From: Mixta gaviniae
GTDB lineage: Bacteria > Pseudomonadota > Gammaproteobacteria > Enterobacterales > Enterobacteriaceae
Assembly (NCBI RefSeq): GCF_002953195.1
Contig: NZ_CP026377.1
Location: 3,658,001 to 3,722,000, forward strand
DNA: 64,000 bases
Direction: 5' to 3'
This document shows positions 15,190 to 27,457 of the stretch, piece by piece. Numbering within the stretch: position 1 is the stretch's first letter; each line of letters opens with the position of its first letter. The notes below the pieces were generated by a model. That model did no database searches. It was not told the DNA's origin and was given only the letters and a program-made list of their open reading frames with translations. A program made the translations under genes and the position numbers.

Positions 15190-16920
15190 CTACAGCGGCC
15201 AGATATGTTCGATCAGCAGCTGCGCGCTGCGGTTGCCGCGAAACTCATTCACATCCAGCTTATAGGCCAGCTCAACATGACGCACGCTGGCATCCGGCCA
15301 AAGACGCGTATCGACATTAAATGCGATGCCGTCCAGCAAAGGCCCGCCGCCTAACGGCTCCACCATCACTTTCAGATGACGCTCGCCCACCAGACGCTGT
15401 TGCAACAGCTTAAACTTGCCGTCGAACACCGGTTCAGGGAACGCCTGCCCCCACGGGCCGGCATCGCGTAGCATCTCTGCCACCGGCAGCGTTAGCTCGG
15501 GCGCCGTCAGTTCACCATCCGACCAGATCACGCCCTGTAACGCGTCCGCGTCCAGCCACTCGCCGACCAGCGCGCTAAACAGCGCGCTGAACTGCTCGAA
15601 CTTCGCCTCTTCAAGCGACAAACCGGCCGCCATCGCATGGCCGCCGAACTTCAGAATTAACCCCGGATTCAGCGTATCAAGACGCTCAAGCGCATCGCGC
15701 AAATGCAGCCCCGCTACCGACCGGCCCGAGCCTTTCAGCGTACCGTCGCCCGCCGGAGCGAACGCGATCACCGGGCGGTGAAAACGCTCTTTCAGCCTGG
15801 AGGCCAGAATGCCCACCACGCCCTGATGCCACTCGGGATGGTAAAACGCCAGTCCCAGCGGCAGCGCATCGCTGCTGCGTTCCAGCTGGTTACAGAGCGC
15901 CAGCGCCTCCGCCTGCATCCCCTGCTCAATCTCTTTGCGCGTCTGGTTTAACGCGTCCAGCTCGCTGGCCAGCATCCGTGCCTGCGCCAGATCTTCGGTC
16001 AGCAGCAGCGCCACGCCGACTGACATATCGTCCAGACGCCCGGCGGCATTCAGGCGCGGCCCAAGCGCGAAGCCCAAATCGCTGGCCGCCAGCTGACGCG
16101 CGTCGCGGTTCGCTACCTCCAGCAGCGCGCGAATGCCCGGACGGCACTTGCCGGCGCGAATGCGGCTCATGCCCTGCCAGACCAGAATACGGTTGTTGGC
16201 ATCCAGCGGTACCACGTCTGCCACCGTGCCGAGCGCCACCAGATCGAGCAGCTCCGCCAGATTCGGGATCGCCAGACCGCTGTCGAACCAGCCCTGCTCG
16301 CGCAAATGCGCCCGCAGCGCCAGCATCAGATAAAAGGCGACGCCGACGCCCGCCAGCGCCCGTGACGGAAAGGTGCTGTCATTAAGATTAGGGTTAACGA
16401 TCGCTTCCGCTTCAGGCAGCGTTTCGCCCGGCAGGTGGTGATCGGTCACCAGCACCGGGATCCCTTTCTGGTGCGCGCACAGCACGCCAGCGTGGGAGGA
16501 AATGCCGTTATCCACCGTCAGGATCAGCTCCGCGCCGCGCGCCGCCGCCTGCTCCACCACCTCGGGGCTCAGGCCGTAGCCATCATCGAAACGGTTAGGC
16601 ACCAGATATTGCACGTGCCGGCCGCCCATACTACGCAGCGCCAGCACGGTCAACGCGGTGCTGGTGGCGCCATCGGCATCGAAATCGCCGACGATCATAA
16701 TCTGTTTTTGATCGCGCAGCGCCTGATGCAGCAGCTCAACCGCCTGCTGCATGCCGCTTAACCCCTGCCAGGGATGGAGGAACTTAGCGCCGCGCTCCAG
16801 CTCGCGCTCGTCGCCTATGCCACGCTGGGCGTAAAGGCGACGCAGCAGCGGATGAAGATCCGTCGGCAAAGCCGTATCGGGCGCCGCCTCACGGCGGCGA
16901 AGTTGCATCGGTTTATTCAC
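15190..16920 (-). CDS. recJ: Single-stranded-DNA-specific 5'-3' exonuclease RecJ
   Basis: A 576-residue DHH-superfamily exonuclease that degrades single-stranded DNA 5' to 3' in recombination and mismatch repair. The metal-binding motifs are intact: VGDFDADGATSTAL (motif I, about 77-90), LTVDNGISSH (motif II), VTDHHLPG (motif III, DHH) and the C-terminal DHHA1 GSGRS and GGHAMAAG. The length equals E. coli RecJ. It is third in a tight xerD-dsbC-recJ run, 6 bp after dsbC. In E. coli prfB follows closely, but here an 850-bp repetitive block intervenes. Confidence 0.97.
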   Translation of the reverse strand: MNKPMQLRRREAAPDTALPTDLHPLLRRLYAQRGIGDERELERGAKFLHPWQGLSGMQQAVELLHQALRDQKQIMIVGDFDADGATSTALTVLALRSMGGRHVQYLVPNRFDDGYGLSPEVVEQAAARGAELILTVDNGISSHAGVLCAHQKGIPVLVTDHHLPGETLPEAEAIVNPNLNDSTFPSRALAGVGVAFYLMLALRAHLREQGWFDSGLAIPNLAELLDLVALGTVADVVPLDANNRILVWQGMSRIRAGKCRPGIRALLEVANRDARQLAASDLGFALGPRLNAAGRLDDMSVGVALLLTEDLAQARMLASELDALNQTRKEIEQGMQAEALALCNQLERSSDALPLGLAFYHPEWHQGVVGILASRLKERFHRPVIAFAPAGDGTLKGSGRSVAGLHLRDALERLDTLNPGLILKFGGHAMAAGLSLEEAKFEQFSALFSALVGEWLDADALQGVIWSDGELTAPELTLPVAEMLRDAGPWGQAFPEPVFDGKFKLLQQRLVGERHLKVMVEPLGGGPLLDGIAFNVDTRLWPDASVRHVELAYKLDVNEFRGNRSAQLLIEHIWPL

Positions 16921-16926
16921 TGCTGA

Positions 16927-17631
16927 TTAGCTACCGCTTTTTTGTTTATCAAGAAGCTGTTTCATCTCCTGCGGCCCCTGATAACCTGGAATCATCATGC
17001 CATTTTCCATCAGGATGGCAGGCGTGCCCTGAATGCCGAACAGGATGCCCAGCTGATAGTGCTTTTCAAGGTCGATTTTGCAGTCAATGGGGGAAACTTC
17101 GTCGCCTTTCATCGCCGCGTCGAACGCCTTATTGCGATCCGCCGCGCACCAGATGGACTTCATCTCCTTCGCCACTTGCCCGTTCATCCCCTCGCGCGGG
17201 AAGGCGAGATAGCGCACGGTAATGCCCAACGCGTTGTAGTCGGCCATCTCCTGATGCAGCTTACGGCAGTAGCCGCAGGTAATATCGGTGAACACGGTAA
17301 TCACGTGCTGCTCTTTCGGCGCCTTATAAACGATCATCTCTTTGCTTAGCGCATCCACTTTTTTCTGCAGCTGCTGATTGGTGACGTTGACCGGGTGCGC
17401 GCCGCTGACATCGTACAGCGGCCCCTGAATAAAGTGCTTTCCGTCCTCGCTGACATAAAGCACGCCGCTTTCAGACAGCACGGTTTTCATACCGGCCAGC
17501 GGCGAAGGCTGGATTTCCGTCTGCTGCAGACCCAGCTTGCGTAAAGATTGCTGGATCGCGGCGTCGTCCGCCTGGACTACGCCAGCAACAGAAGCAGCCA
17601 GCAAGGCGACGATGGCAAAAGTTTTTTTCAT
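16927..17631 (-). CDS. dsbC: Thiol:disulfide isomerase DsbC
   Basis: A 234-residue periplasmic disulfide isomerase with a clear Sec signal peptide (MKKTFAIVALLAASVAGVVQA, cleavage after residue 21), an N-terminal dimerisation domain and a C-terminal thioredoxin fold. The active site is Cys119-Gly-Tyr-Cys122 (TDITCGYCRK), with cis-proline in GIQGTPA. A second structural cysteine pair (SIWCAA and PIDCKI) is present, as in E. coli. It is kept reduced by DsbD in this family. It lies between xerD and recJ in the conserved cluster. Confidence 0.97.
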   Translation of the reverse strand: MKKTFAIVALLAASVAGVVQADDAAIQQSLRKLGLQQTEIQPSPLAGMKTVLSESGVLYVSEDGKHFIQGPLYDVSGAHPVNVTNQQLQKKVDALSKEMIVYKAPKEQHVITVFTDITCGYCRKLHQEMADYNALGITVRYLAFPREGMNGQVAKEMKSIWCAADRNKAFDAAMKGDEVSPIDCKIDLEKHYQLGILFGIQGTPAILMENGMMIPGYQGPQEMKQLLDKQKSGS

Positions 17632-17656
17632 CCTGTTCCCTTATTACTCCGCCGCC

Positions 17657-18550
17657 TCAGGCGCGCGGATGATGCTGTTGATGTAACTGACGCAGACGCT
17701 CGGTGGCGACATGCGTATAAATCTGCGTCGTGGAGAGATCGCTGTGCCCCAGCAGCATCTGTACGACACGTAAATCCGCGCCGTGGTTCAACAGATGCGT
17801 GGCGAAGGCGTGCCGCAGCACGTGCGGCGACAGCTTCTCGCTGTCGATGCCGGCCAGCGTGGCATAATGCTTGATGCGGTGCCAGAAAGTTTGTCGGGTC
17901 ATCTGCTGCGCGCGATTGCTGGGAAACAGCACGTCAATGGCGCGGCCATTCAGCAGCCACGGGCGGCCATACTCCATATACTGTTCCAGCCAGTGTATCG
18001 CCTCTTCGCCCAGCGGCACCAGCCGCTCTTTGTTGCCTTTACCGATCACGCGGACTACGCCCTGGCGCAGGCTGACGTCGCTTATCGTCAATCCAACCAG
18101 TTCTGAAACGCGCAGCCCGGTGGCGTACAGCAGCTCCAGCATCGCTTTATCACGCAGCTCGATCGGCTGATCGACGCTGGGCGCCTGCAGCAGCCGCTCA
18201 ACCTGAGCTTCCGACAGATCTTTCGGCAGACGCTGCGGCAGCCTGGGCGACGAGAGCAGCGCGCTGGGATCGTCATCGCGCAACTTTTCACGATAGAGAT
18301 ATTGAAACAGCCGCCGCGTCGCGCTTAACAGACGCGCCGAGCTGGTGGCTTTATAGCCGCCCTCGACGCGCTCGGCAAGAAAAGCCTGTAAATCGGCCGC
18401 GTCCGCCTGCAGCAGAGAGCGCTGATGATGCGCCAGCCAGCCACTCAGCGACAGCAGATCCTGGCGATAGGAGGTCAGGGTGTTTTGCGCCAGGTTACGC
18501 TCTATCCACAGCGCATCGAGAAACTGTTCAATAAGATCGTTATCCTGCAT
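17657..18550 (-). CDS. xerD: Site-specific tyrosine recombinase XerD
   Basis: A 297-residue tyrosine recombinase that, with XerC, resolves chromosome dimers at dif. The N-terminal SAM-like domain occupies about residues 1-107 and the catalytic domain the rest. All catalytic residues are in place: Arg147 (ATGLRVSE), Lys171, His243 and Arg246 (SPHVLRHAFATH), His269 (LLGHSDLS) and nucleophile Tyr278 (TQIYTHV). The length and the gene order xerD-dsbC-recJ match E. coli, so this is the housekeeping XerD, not a phage or integron integrase. Confidence 0.97.
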   Translation of the reverse strand: MQDNDLIEQFLDALWIERNLAQNTLTSYRQDLLSLSGWLAHHQRSLLQADAADLQAFLAERVEGGYKATSSARLLSATRRLFQYLYREKLRDDDPSALLSSPRLPQRLPKDLSEAQVERLLQAPSVDQPIELRDKAMLELLYATGLRVSELVGLTISDVSLRQGVVRVIGKGNKERLVPLGEEAIHWLEQYMEYGRPWLLNGRAIDVLFPSNRAQQMTRQTFWHRIKHYATLAGIDSEKLSPHVLRHAFATHLLNHGADLRVVQMLLGHSDLSTTQIYTHVATERLRQLHQQHHPRA

Positions 18551-18657
18551 CTTTTCCCCTCGCGCAAAGCCGTGAATTTCACCGCATTATGCCTGAAAGC
18601 GGCGCCCTTCTGATACAATTGCGCCCCTCTGATGATCTCAATGAGTAGATGTTCCGT

Positions 18658-19176
18658 ATGAAGATTGGCCTTTTTTACGGTTCCAGCACCTGTTACACCG
18701 AGATGGCCGCCGAGAAAATCCGTGATTTTATCGGCGAGGAGCTGGTCACGCTGCACAACCTAAAAGATGACTCACCGACGCTGATGGAGCAGTACGATAT
18801 GCTGATTCTCGGCATTCCGACCTGGGATTTCGGCGAACTGCAAGAGGACTGGGAGGCGGTCTGGCAGGAGCTGACGACGCTGAAGCTGCGCGGCAAGGTG
18901 GTGGCGCTGTATGGCATGGGTGACCAGCTCGGCTACGGCGAGTGGTTTCTCGATGCGCTGGGCATGCTGCATGAGCTGCTCGCGCCGATGGGCGTTCAGT
19001 TTGTCGGCTACTGGCCGATTGAAGGCTATGAGTTCACCAGCCCGAAACCGCTTACCGCCGACGGGACGCAGTTTGTCGGCCTGGCGCTGGATGATGTGAA
19101 TCAGTTCGAGGAGAGCGATGAGCGCATCGCCCAGTGGTGCGAGCAGATCCTGACGGAGACCGCCGCACTGCTGTAA
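18658..19176 (+). CDS. fldB: Flavodoxin 2 (FldB)
   Basis: A 172-residue flavodoxin, an FMN-binding low-potential electron carrier. The phosphate loop is [13 protein letters not shown] at the N terminus, and the isoalloxazine-flanking segments [14 protein letters not shown] and [17 protein letters not shown] are present. The start at 18658 is chosen to match E. coli FldB (MNMGLFYG); an in-frame ATG lies nine bases upstream and neither has a strong ribosome site. It is divergent from xerD and convergent with ygfX, as in E. coli. Confidence 0.94.
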   Translation: MKIGLFYGSSTCYTEMAAEKIRDFIGEELVTLHNLKDDSPTLMEQYDMLILGIPTWDFGELQEDWEAVWQELTTLKLRGKVVALYGMGDQLGYGEWFLDALGMLHELLAPMGVQFVGYWPIEGYEFTSPKPLTADGTQFVGLALDDVNQFEESDERIAQWCEQILTETAALL

Positions 19177-19192
19177 CGACCGTCGGCGGCGT

Positions 19193-19597
19193 TTAGCCTG
19201 CCTCCTGCCCTTTTAACAGGCGACGCAGCGCGCGCCAGTTCGCTTCCGGCATGCTGTCGCGCATCAACCACAGAGAAAGCCGTTTGCCCTGCGGCGTGCG
19301 CAGCGCAAAGAGGATGCCGAACGGCAGAATAAACGGCGGGCGCGCCACCTGATAATCCTGCTGCCGCCAGCGCCAGAGGCGGCTCTCTTCCGCCGTCAGG
19401 CGGCCGCTGAAGCGGCGCTGCAGCCGCAGACGGTGCCACAGCTCGCCGAAGATCAGCAACAGCAGCGCCCCCATCAACGGCGCCTGCATTGCCCGCCAGG
19501 GCACCAGCAGCAGCCCAACGACCAGCGGAGTGTAGAGCAGGCAGGTTATCTGCTGCGCCCGCGCCGATGGCAAGAGATCAGATTGCCACCGCGCCAC
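19193..19597 (-). CDS. ygfX: YgfX (CptA) family membrane protein
   Basis: A 134-residue inner-membrane protein with two hydrophobic helices in the first third and a soluble remainder ending in the [20 protein letters not shown] segment typical of YgfX. In E. coli it has been described as a toxin affecting the cytoskeletal proteins MreB and FtsZ, partnered with SdhE. The GTG at 19597 (protein [11 protein letters not shown]) aligns with E. coli MVLWQSDL; an upstream in-frame GTG at 19609 is the alternative. It overlaps the 3' end of sdhE by 20 bp, the conserved arrangement, so the two are translationally coupled. Confidence 0.85.
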   Translation of the reverse strand: MARWQSDLLPSARAQQITCLLYTPLVVGLLLVPWRAMQAPLMGALLLLIFGELWHRLRLQRRFSGRLTAEESRLWRWRQQDYQVARPPFILPFGILFALRTPQGKRLSLWLMRDSMPEANWRALRRLLKGQEAG

Positions 19598-19856
19598 GTT
19601 CCGGGCCACGCTGCTGGTTGCGCGTCTGGATCAGCTGCACCATGCGTTTCAGTTCGGCGTCAGCCGGCTCGCCGTGGTTCATCAGCCAGTTGAACAGATC
19701 CGGATCGTCACTTTTCAACAGGCGAATAAACAGCGCCTTGTCGTCGTCGCTCAGCGAATCATATTCATATTTAAAGAAGGGCATAATGGCGATATCCAGC
19801 TCCAGCATGCCGCGGCGGCAGGCCCAGTGAATACGGGATTTATCGTTGATATCCAT
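19578..19856 (-). CDS. sdhE: FAD assembly factor SdhE (YgfY/CptB)
   Basis: A 92-residue small helical protein that promotes covalent flavinylation of succinate dehydrogenase and fumarate reductase flavoprotein subunits. The conserved RGxxE motif is [12 protein letters not shown], with [12 protein letters not shown] downstream. The start at 19856 ([11 protein letters not shown]) matches E. coli SdhE; two further in-frame ATGs upstream would add only short, unconserved residues. It carries a four-residue insertion before the terminal VAI relative to the E. coli protein. It is the first gene of the sdhE-ygfX pair. Confidence 0.95.
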   Translation of the reverse strand: MDINDKSRIHWACRRGMLELDIAIMPFFKYEYDSLSDDDKALFIRLLKSDDPDLFNWLMNHGEPADAELKRMVQLIQTRNQQRGPERGAVAI

Positions 19857-20082
19857 GTGTTCCGTCATCGTTTGGCTCAAACATGGGGGCTAGTGTAGCG
19901 CTTTTTTTCCGGCCTGTTGAAAGCAAATTCTTTCCCTGCGCGCCGGCACGCAAAGTGACAATATCGGTTGCAGGGTTATCACGCGATTCGTGCGTCCCTT
20001 TCCGGAAACAGGTTGCAAAGCCCCACTGCTCTTTTAATATGAAGTCACTATTCCTTAATCACTGACTTTTCAGGATCTCCCT

Positions 20083-21066
20083 ATGCCTGACTTTACATTT
20101 CCGCCGCGCCAGCCCGTTGCCTCCTCCCGACTGCCGCTGACGCTGATTTCGCTGGAGGAGTGGGCGCTGGTTTCCGTGCAGGGCGCGGATAGCACCGCTT
20201 ACCTGCAAGGCCAGGTGACGCTGGATGTCGCCGCGCTGGCCGCCGACCAGCATCTTCCCTGCGCGCACTGCGATGCGAAAGGGAAAATGTGGAGTAACCT
20301 GCGCCTGTTCCATCGCGGCGAAGGCTACGCCTACCTGGTGCGCCGCAGCGTGCGCGATATGCAGATCAACGAACTGAAGAAATACGCCGTTTTTTCTAAA
20401 GTGACTATCGCCGCTGATGAACAGCCAGTTCTGCTGGGCGTGGCGGGCTTTCAGGCCCGGGCGGCGCTGATCAACCGTTTCGCCGCCTTGCCGGACGCGC
20501 AGACGCCGGTGGTACAGGATGGCGATTCGACGCTGCTCTGGTTCGGTACGCCCGCCGAGCGCTTCCTGCTGGTGACCACAGCGGAAAAAGCCGCCGAGCT
20601 GAAAGCGGCGTTGGCAGGCGAGGCGCAGCTTAACAGCAGCGCGCAGTGGCTGGCGCTGGAGATTGAAGCGGGCCTGCCGGTGCTGGATGAAAAAACCAGT
20701 GGCCAGCTGATTCCGCAGGCGACCAACCTGCAGGCGCTGGACGCGATCAGCTTTAAGAAAGGCTGCTATACCGGTCAGGAGATGGTGGCGCGCGCCAAGT
20801 TCCGCGGCGCCAACAAGCGGGCGCTTTACTGGCTGGCGGGCAAAGCGGGCCGCGTTCCGGAAGCGGGCGATGCGCTGGAGATGAAGATGGGCGAAAACTG
20901 GCGACGCACCGGCACCATTCTGGCCGCCGTGCAGCTGGAATCGGGCGATGTCTGGGTGCAGGCGGTACTGAATAACGATCTTGAGCCGGAAAGCGTGCTG
21001 CGCGTGCAGCACGATGAGGGCGGCGAACTGGCGATTCAGCCGCTGCCCTACTCGCTGGCGGACTAG
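20083..21066 (+). CDS. ygfZ: Folate-binding protein YgfZ
   Basis: A 327-residue tetrahydrofolate-binding protein related to the glycine cleavage T-protein, which supports repair or assembly of a subset of iron-sulfur enzymes. The hallmark K-G-C-Y-x-G-Q-E motif is present as [19 protein letters not shown] (around residue 228), containing the functional cysteine. It is divergent from sdhE, as in E. coli. A bidirectional terminator at 21087-21104 separates it from the convergent hemolysin-III gene. Confidence 0.95.
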   Translation: MPDFTFPPRQPVASSRLPLTLISLEEWALVSVQGADSTAYLQGQVTLDVAALAADQHLPCAHCDAKGKMWSNLRLFHRGEGYAYLVRRSVRDMQINELKKYAVFSKVTIAADEQPVLLGVAGFQARAALINRFAALPDAQTPVVQDGDSTLLWFGTPAERFLLVTTAEKAAELKAALAGEAQLNSSAQWLALEIEAGLPVLDEKTSGQLIPQATNLQALDAISFKKGCYTGQEMVARAKFRGANKRALYWLAGKAGRVPEAGDALEMKMGENWRRTGTILAAVQLESGDVWVQAVLNNDLEPESVLRVQHDEGGELAIQPLPYSLAD

Positions 21067-21086
21067 CGGTTCAGATAAACAAAAAA

Positions 21087-21104
21087 GGCGGCCTGCTGGC
21101 CGCC
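21087..21104. terminator. Bidirectional terminator between ygfZ and yqfA
   Basis: GGCGGCC (21087-21093) and GGCCGCC (21098-21104) form a stem with a TGCT loop, flanked by AAAAAA on the left and TTTTTT on the right. It therefore serves both convergent genes. Confidence 0.93.
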
Positions 21105-21108
21105 TTTT

Positions 21109-21768
21109 TTATGGCTTCAGAATATAGAGGTAGATGGCTAAAAAGTGGCAGATACTGCCGCCGAGAACAAAGCCATGCCAGATGGCGTGGTTGTAAGGAA
21201 TGCGTTTCGCCACATAAAAAATTACCCCTAACGAATAGATGATGCCGCCAGCCGCCAGCAGCCAGACGCCGCCTGGCGCCAGCTTCATCGCCAGCTGGTA
21301 AATCACAATCAGCGACAGCCAGCCCATCAGCAGGTACGTTACGACCGACAGCACCTTAAAACGGTGAATAAACACCAGCTTAAAAATAATCCCCAGCAGC
21401 GCCAGGCTCCAGATCACCACCATCAGGCCATGCGCCAGCGGCGACTTCAGCCCCACCAGCAAAAACGGCGTATAGGTACCGGCAATCAACAGATAGATGG
21501 CGCAGTGATCCAGTTTTTTCAGCCAGAATTTGGCACGCGGGTATGGGATCGCGTGGTACAGCGTCGAGGCGAGAAACAGCAGGATCATACTGCCGCCGTA
21601 CAGGCTGTAGCTAACAATCGCCAGCGTGCCCGCGTTAGCATCGATAGCCTGGCTCAGCAGCAGCACCAGTCCAATGATGCCGAAGATGCAGCCCACGCCG
21701 TGGCTGATGCTGTTGGCAATCTCTTCCGCCAGCGAGTATCCCTCAGCTAATACGCTTTTATTCGCCAT
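21109..21768 (-). CDS. yqfA: Hemolysin III / PAQR family membrane protein (YqfA)
   Basis: A 219-residue protein with about seven transmembrane helices. The family's metal-site motifs are visible: SISHGVGC (about 21-28), STLYHA (about 68-73) and the C-terminal [17 protein letters not shown]/YqfA proteins are thought to influence membrane lipid homeostasis; the historical hemolysin name is not evidence of toxicity. In E. coli yqfA lies in the same place between ygfZ and bglA. A small gene (yqfB) found next to it in E. coli is not seen here. Confidence 0.9.
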   Translation of the reverse strand: MANKSVLAEGYSLAEEIANSISHGVGCIFGIIGLVLLLSQAIDANAGTLAIVSYSLYGGSMILLFLASTLYHAIPYPRAKFWLKKLDHCAIYLLIAGTYTPFLLVGLKSPLAHGLMVVIWSLALLGIIFKLVFIHRFKVLSVVTYLLMGWLSLIVIYQLAMKLAPGGVWLLAAGGIIYSLGVIFYVAKRIPYNHAIWHGFVLGGSICHFLAIYLYILKP

Positions 21769-21986
21769 ATTTATTCTCCTGAAATGCGTAATGCATTGTG
21801 CAAAAAAGGAAATCCTTATCGACGGGCCGCGCCGACTTTTTACGCATTCACAGACTAGCCGAGAACCTTTTCAGTGTACACCTGTAAGCTGAAATAATTT
21901 TATGTCCGCCTGTAACGCCGACGCGCATCGGCGAAAAAAACAAAATCTGGTAAGGTAGGCGCGGTAATGACTGACGCGGATACAGC

Positions 21987-22718
21987 ATGTTTACTCACAG
22001 CATAATCTCAACGCTTAACGACACCGAGATGCAGGTTTATAACACCGTTATCAAAAGCGGTGACAAAGTGATGTATATGACCATTCGCGAGCTGGCCGAC
22101 GCCGCCGGGGTCTCCACCACCTCGGTGCTGCGCTTCTGCCGCAAAATGCAGTGCGACGGTTATTCAGAATTTCGCATCCGCTTTAAATTATATCTGGAGC
22201 AGGAACAGCAGAGCCCGATTAATTACGGCGTCAATGAGATGGTGAGCTTTTTTAAAAGCATTAATAATGATGAGTTCGAGCATTTAATTAGCCAGGCGGT
22301 GGAACATATTCTGGCGGCACAGCGTATTATTTTCGTCGGCGCCGGCACCTCCGGCACCTTAGGGAAATATGGCGCGCGCTTTTTCTCTAACGTAGGAAAA
22401 TTCAGTAATTATATCGACGACCCTTATTATCCCGTCAGCAGTGATATGTATAAGGACGCGGTGGCGATTATTCTTTCCATCTCTGGCGAAACCGAAGAGA
22501 TCCTGCGCCTTGCCAGCCAGTTCAGCCTGCATCGCTGTAAGATCATCACTATTACCAACAGCGAAAGCAGCTCGCTGGCAAAGCTGGCGGATTTTAATAT
22601 CTCCTGCCATATGCCGTTAATTCGTATGAACGGCGGCTTCGATATTACCACTCAGGTGCCGACGCTATATATTATCGAAAGTATCGGGCGTAAACTCGCC
22701 AGCCGCCTGGCAAAATAA
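21987..22718 (+). CDS. MurR/RpiR-family transcriptional regulator with SIS domain
   Basis: A 243-residue regulator. The N-terminal HTH_6 domain covers about residues 1-72, including MTIRELADAAGVSTTSVLRFCRKM. A SIS sugar-phosphate-binding domain follows at about 105-235, containing IIFVGAGTSGTLGKYGARFF and ILSISGETEEIL. Such regulators sense phosphosugars. It lies directly upstream of bglA on the same strand, so control of bglA by a phosphorylated beta-glucoside is the simple inference. E. coli has no such gene at this position. Codon choice looks more AT-rich than in the neighbours, for example the TTTAATTA and TATATTATCG stretches, hinting at acquisition. Confidence 0.88.
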   Translation: MFTHSIISTLNDTEMQVYNTVIKSGDKVMYMTIRELADAAGVSTTSVLRFCRKMQCDGYSEFRIRFKLYLEQEQQSPINYGVNEMVSFFKSINNDEFEHLISQAVEHILAAQRIIFVGAGTSGTLGKYGARFFSNVGKFSNYIDDPYYPVSSDMYKDAVAIILSISGETEEILRLASQFSLHRCKIITITNSESSSLAKLADFNISCHMPLIRMNGGFDITTQVPTLYIIESIGRKLASRLAK

Positions 22719-22753
22719 AACAACCTGTTTTCTGCAGGTAACAAATTACATTT

Positions 22754-24372
<1,619 letters not shown>

Positions 24373-24382
24373 AGCGGCTAGC

Positions 24383-24410
24383 GCAGCACGCAGCACGCAG
24401 CACGCAGCAC
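24383..24410. repeat. Short tandem repeat, 7-bp unit x4
   Basis: Four perfect copies of the 7-bp unit GCAGCAC lie just after the bglA stop codon and before the terminator. It is noncoding and could vary by slippage, without an obvious target. Confidence 0.8.
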
Positions 24411-24432
24411 AGACTAGCTTAAAACAATAAAA

Positions 24433-24451
24433 GGCCGGACATTGTCCGGCC
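24433..24451. terminator. Bidirectional terminator between bglA and gcvP
   Basis: GGCCGGAC (24433-24440) pairs with GTCCGGCC (24444-24451) around a 3-base loop, with TTTTTT after it on the plus strand and an A-rich run before it that gives T on the minus strand. It serves bglA and gcvP, which converge. Confidence 0.93.
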
Positions 24452-24477
24452 TTTTTTATCGGCTGTGCGAGGCTGCG

Positions 24478-27351
24478 TTACTGATAGTCGCTCATCGGTA
24501 CGCAGGAACAGAACAGGTTGCGATCGCCAAACACATCATCCAGACGCTTCACCGTCGGCCAGTATTTATTGCCGCTGCCCGCCGGGAACACCGCCAGCTC
24601 GCGGCTGTAAGGATGCGGCCATTCGCCCACCAGCTCCTGCTGGGTGTGCGGTGCGTTGACCAGCGGATTGTCCTCCAGCGGCCAGTCGCCGTCCGCCACG
24701 CGATCGATCTCCATACGGATCGCCAGCATCGCGTCGATAAAGCGATCCAGCTCCGCTTTGCCTTCCGATTCGGTCGGCTCCACCATCAGCGTGCCCGCAA
24801 CCGGGAACGACATGGTCGGCGCATGGAAACCGTAGTCAATCAACCGCTTGGCAATATCCAGCTCGCTGATGCCGGTCTGCTCTTTCAGCGGGCGAATATC
24901 GAGAATGCACTCGTGCGCCACGCGGCCATCACGGCCGGCATAGAGGATCGGATAGGCGGACTGCAGACGGCTGGCGATATAGTTCGCGTTCAGGATAGCG
25001 ACGGCGCTGGCCTGCTTCAGCCCTTCCGCGCCCATCATGCGAATATACATCCAGCTGATCGGCAGAATCGAGGCGCTGCCGAACGGCGCGGCGGAAACCG
25101 CACCCTGCTGCGTCAACATGTCATCGATCTGCACCACACTGTGGCCCGGCACAAACGGCGCCAGATGCGCCTTGACGCCGATCGGCCCCATGCCCGGCCC
25201 GCCGCCGCCGTGTGGAATGCAGAAGGTTTTATGCAGGTTCAGGTGCGACACATCAGCACCGATATAGCCCGGCGTAGTGATGCCGACCTGCGCATTCATG
25301 TTGGCACCGTCGAGATAAACCTGGCCGCCATGCTGATGAACGATCTGACAGACTTCGCGGATCGTCTCTTCATACACGCCGTGGGTTGAAGGATAGGTAA
25401 CCATGATGCAGGAGAGCGCGCTGCCCGCCTGCTCCGCCTTCTGGCGCAGATCGTGCAGATCGATATTGCCCTGCTTGTCGCAAGCCACCACCACCACCGA
25501 CATGCCGGCCATCTGCGCCGACGCCGGGTTGGTGCCGTGTGCGGAGCTGGGGATCAGGCAGATATGGCGCTCGCCCTCGCCGCGGCTTTCATGATAGCGG
25601 CGGATCGCCAGCAGACCGGCGTATTCGCCCTGCGCGCCGGAGTTAGGCTGCATACAGAGCGCATCGTAGCCGGTAAGCTGCACCAGCCACTGCGACAGCT
25701 GGCCGATCATCTGCAGATAGCCTGCCGCCTGCTCCGCTGGACAGAACGGGTGCAGTTCGGCGAACTCCGGCCAGGTGATGGGGATCATCTCTGCGGCGGC
25801 GTTCAGCTTCATGGTGCAGGAGCCGAGCGGGATCATCGCCTGATTCAGCGCCAGATCTTTTTTCTCCAGGCTGTGCATGTAGCGCATCATTTCGGTTTCG
25901 CTGTGATAGCGATTAAACACCGGGTGCGTCAGCAGCGGCTGTTGACGCTGCAGCGCTGGCGGAATCGAGCCGCTGTCGCCGGCGACCGCCCGATCCAGCG
26001 CGTCGATCTCCAGGCCGTGATCGTCGCCCAGCAGAATGGCGAACAGCGCAGCGACATCTTCCCGCGTAGTCGTCTCATCCAGAGTGATGCCGACCGCGTG
26101 ATGAATATCGGTGCGCAGGTTAACGCCGAAGCTGAGCGCGCGCGCCAGCACCGCCGCCTTGTCGTTTACCTCTACGGTAAGCGTATCGAACCAGTGCTGA
26201 TGGCGCAGCGTCAGGCCACCCTGCTTCAGACCGGCAGCCAGAATATCAGTCAGGCGATGGATACGGCCGGCGATGCGTTTCAGCCCTTCCGGGCCGTGGA
26301 ACACCGCGTAGAAGCCGGCGATATTGGCCAGCAGCACCTGCGACGTACAGATATTGGAGTTGGCCTTTTCGCGGCGAATATGCTGCTCGCGCGTCTGCAT
26401 CGCCATGCGCAGCGCGGTGTTGCCCGCCGCATCACGCGAAACGCCGATAATGCGGCCCGGCATTGAACGTCTGAATTCATCGCGCGCGGCGAAGAAGGCG
26501 GCGTGCGGCCCGCCGTAGCCCATCGGCACACCGAAACGTTGGGCGGAGCCGAAGACGATATCCGCGCCCTGCCTGCCCGGCGCCTCCAGCAGCACCAGCG
26601 CCATAAAATCGGCCGCCACGCTAACGATCACCTGACGCGACTTAAGCCTGGCGATCAGGTCGCCGTAGTCATGCGCTTCACCGGTGGTGCCCACCTGCTG
26701 CAGCAGCACACCAAACACCCCTTCGTGATCGCACGCGCGCGCCGCATGATCGATAATCAGTTCAAAGCCGAAGGTCTCCGCGCGGGTTTTCACTACGTCC
26801 AGCGTCTGCGGATGAATATCCTCGGCGATAAAAAATTTGTTGGCGTTTTTCAGCTTGCTGACGCGTTTAGCCATCGCCATCGCTTCCGCCGCCGCCGTCG
26901 CTTCGTCCAGCAAAGAGGCCGAGGCGATATCCAGCCCGGTCAGGTCCAGCGTCAGCTGCTGGAAGTTCAACAGCGCCTCCAGACGGCCCTGCGACACCTC
27001 GGGCTGATAAGGGGTATAGGCGGTATACCAGCCCGGATTTTCCAGCAGGTTGCGCAGGATCACGGGCGGCGTCAGCACCGGCGTATAGCCCATGCCGATA
27101 TAGGATTTGAAACGCTGGTTGCGGCTGGCGATCGCCTTCAGCTCCGCCAGCGCCTGATGCTCGGTCAGCGCATCGCCGATGGCGGGCGGCCCCGGCAGCT
27201 GGATGTCGGCCGGCACGATGCTGGTGATTAACGCATTGAGCGAGCCGGCGCCGATCGCCTGCAGCATGCTTTCCTGCTGCGCGGAAGAGGGGCCGATGTG
27301 GCGTTCGATAAAGGCGCCAGTATGTTCAAGCTGGCTGAGTGTCTGAGTCAT
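24478..27351 (-). CDS. gcvP: Glycine dehydrogenase (decarboxylating), P-protein
   Basis: A 957-residue PLP enzyme of the glycine cleavage system. It decarboxylates glycine and passes the aminomethyl group to the lipoyl arm of the H-protein. The PLP lysine lies in [16 protein letters not shown] in the C-terminal half. The length equals E. coli GcvP. It is the last gene of a gcvT-gcvH-gcvP operon transcribed on the minus strand. The gap to gcvH (about 106 bp) is GC-rich with several small dyads and nothing I can name. Confidence 0.98.
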   Translation of the reverse strand: MTQTLSQLEHTGAFIERHIGPSSAQQESMLQAIGAGSLNALITSIVPADIQLPGPPAIGDALTEHQALAELKAIASRNQRFKSYIGMGYTPVLTPPVILRNLLENPGWYTAYTPYQPEVSQGRLEALLNFQQLTLDLTGLDIASASLLDEATAAAEAMAMAKRVSKLKNANKFFIAEDIHPQTLDVVKTRAETFGFELIIDHAARACDHEGVFGVLLQQVGTTGEAHDYGDLIARLKSRQVIVSVAADFMALVLLEAPGRQGADIVFGSAQRFGVPMGYGGPHAAFFAARDEFRRSMPGRIIGVSRDAAGNTALRMAMQTREQHIRREKANSNICTSQVLLANIAGFYAVFHGPEGLKRIAGRIHRLTDILAAGLKQGGLTLRHQHWFDTLTVEVNDKAAVLARALSFGVNLRTDIHHAVGITLDETTTREDVAALFAILLGDDHGLEIDALDRAVAGDSGSIPPALQRQQPLLTHPVFNRYHSETEMMRYMHSLEKKDLALNQAMIPLGSCTMKLNAAAEMIPITWPEFAELHPFCPAEQAAGYLQMIGQLSQWLVQLTGYDALCMQPNSGAQGEYAGLLAIRRYHESRGEGERHICLIPSSAHGTNPASAQMAGMSVVVVACDKQGNIDLHDLRQKAEQAGSALSCIMVTYPSTHGVYEETIREVCQIVHQHGGQVYLDGANMNAQVGITTPGYIGADVSHLNLHKTFCIPHGGGGPGMGPIGVKAHLAPFVPGHSVVQIDDMLTQQGAVSAAPFGSASILPISWMYIRMMGAEGLKQASAVAILNANYIASRLQSAYPILYAGRDGRVAHECILDIRPLKEQTGISELDIAKRLIDYGFHAPTMSFPVAGTLMVEPTESEGKAELDRFIDAMLAIRMEIDRVADGDWPLEDNPLVNAPHTQQELVGEWPHPYSRELAVFPAGSGNKYWPTVKRLDDVFGDRNLFCSCVPMSDYQ

Positions 27352-27457
27352 GAATCGTCAATCCTGAGGGGCCGACGGCGGGCGGTAACGAACCGGCCGC
27401 GACGGCCTTGGAGAGAGGGCCCTGCGCGCCCGACAGAGGCGCAGAGCCCGCCTGAAG

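Noticed and set aside
17657..18550. Integrase marking a mobile island
   Set aside because: It is housekeeping XerD by length, residues and neighbours (dsbC, recJ).
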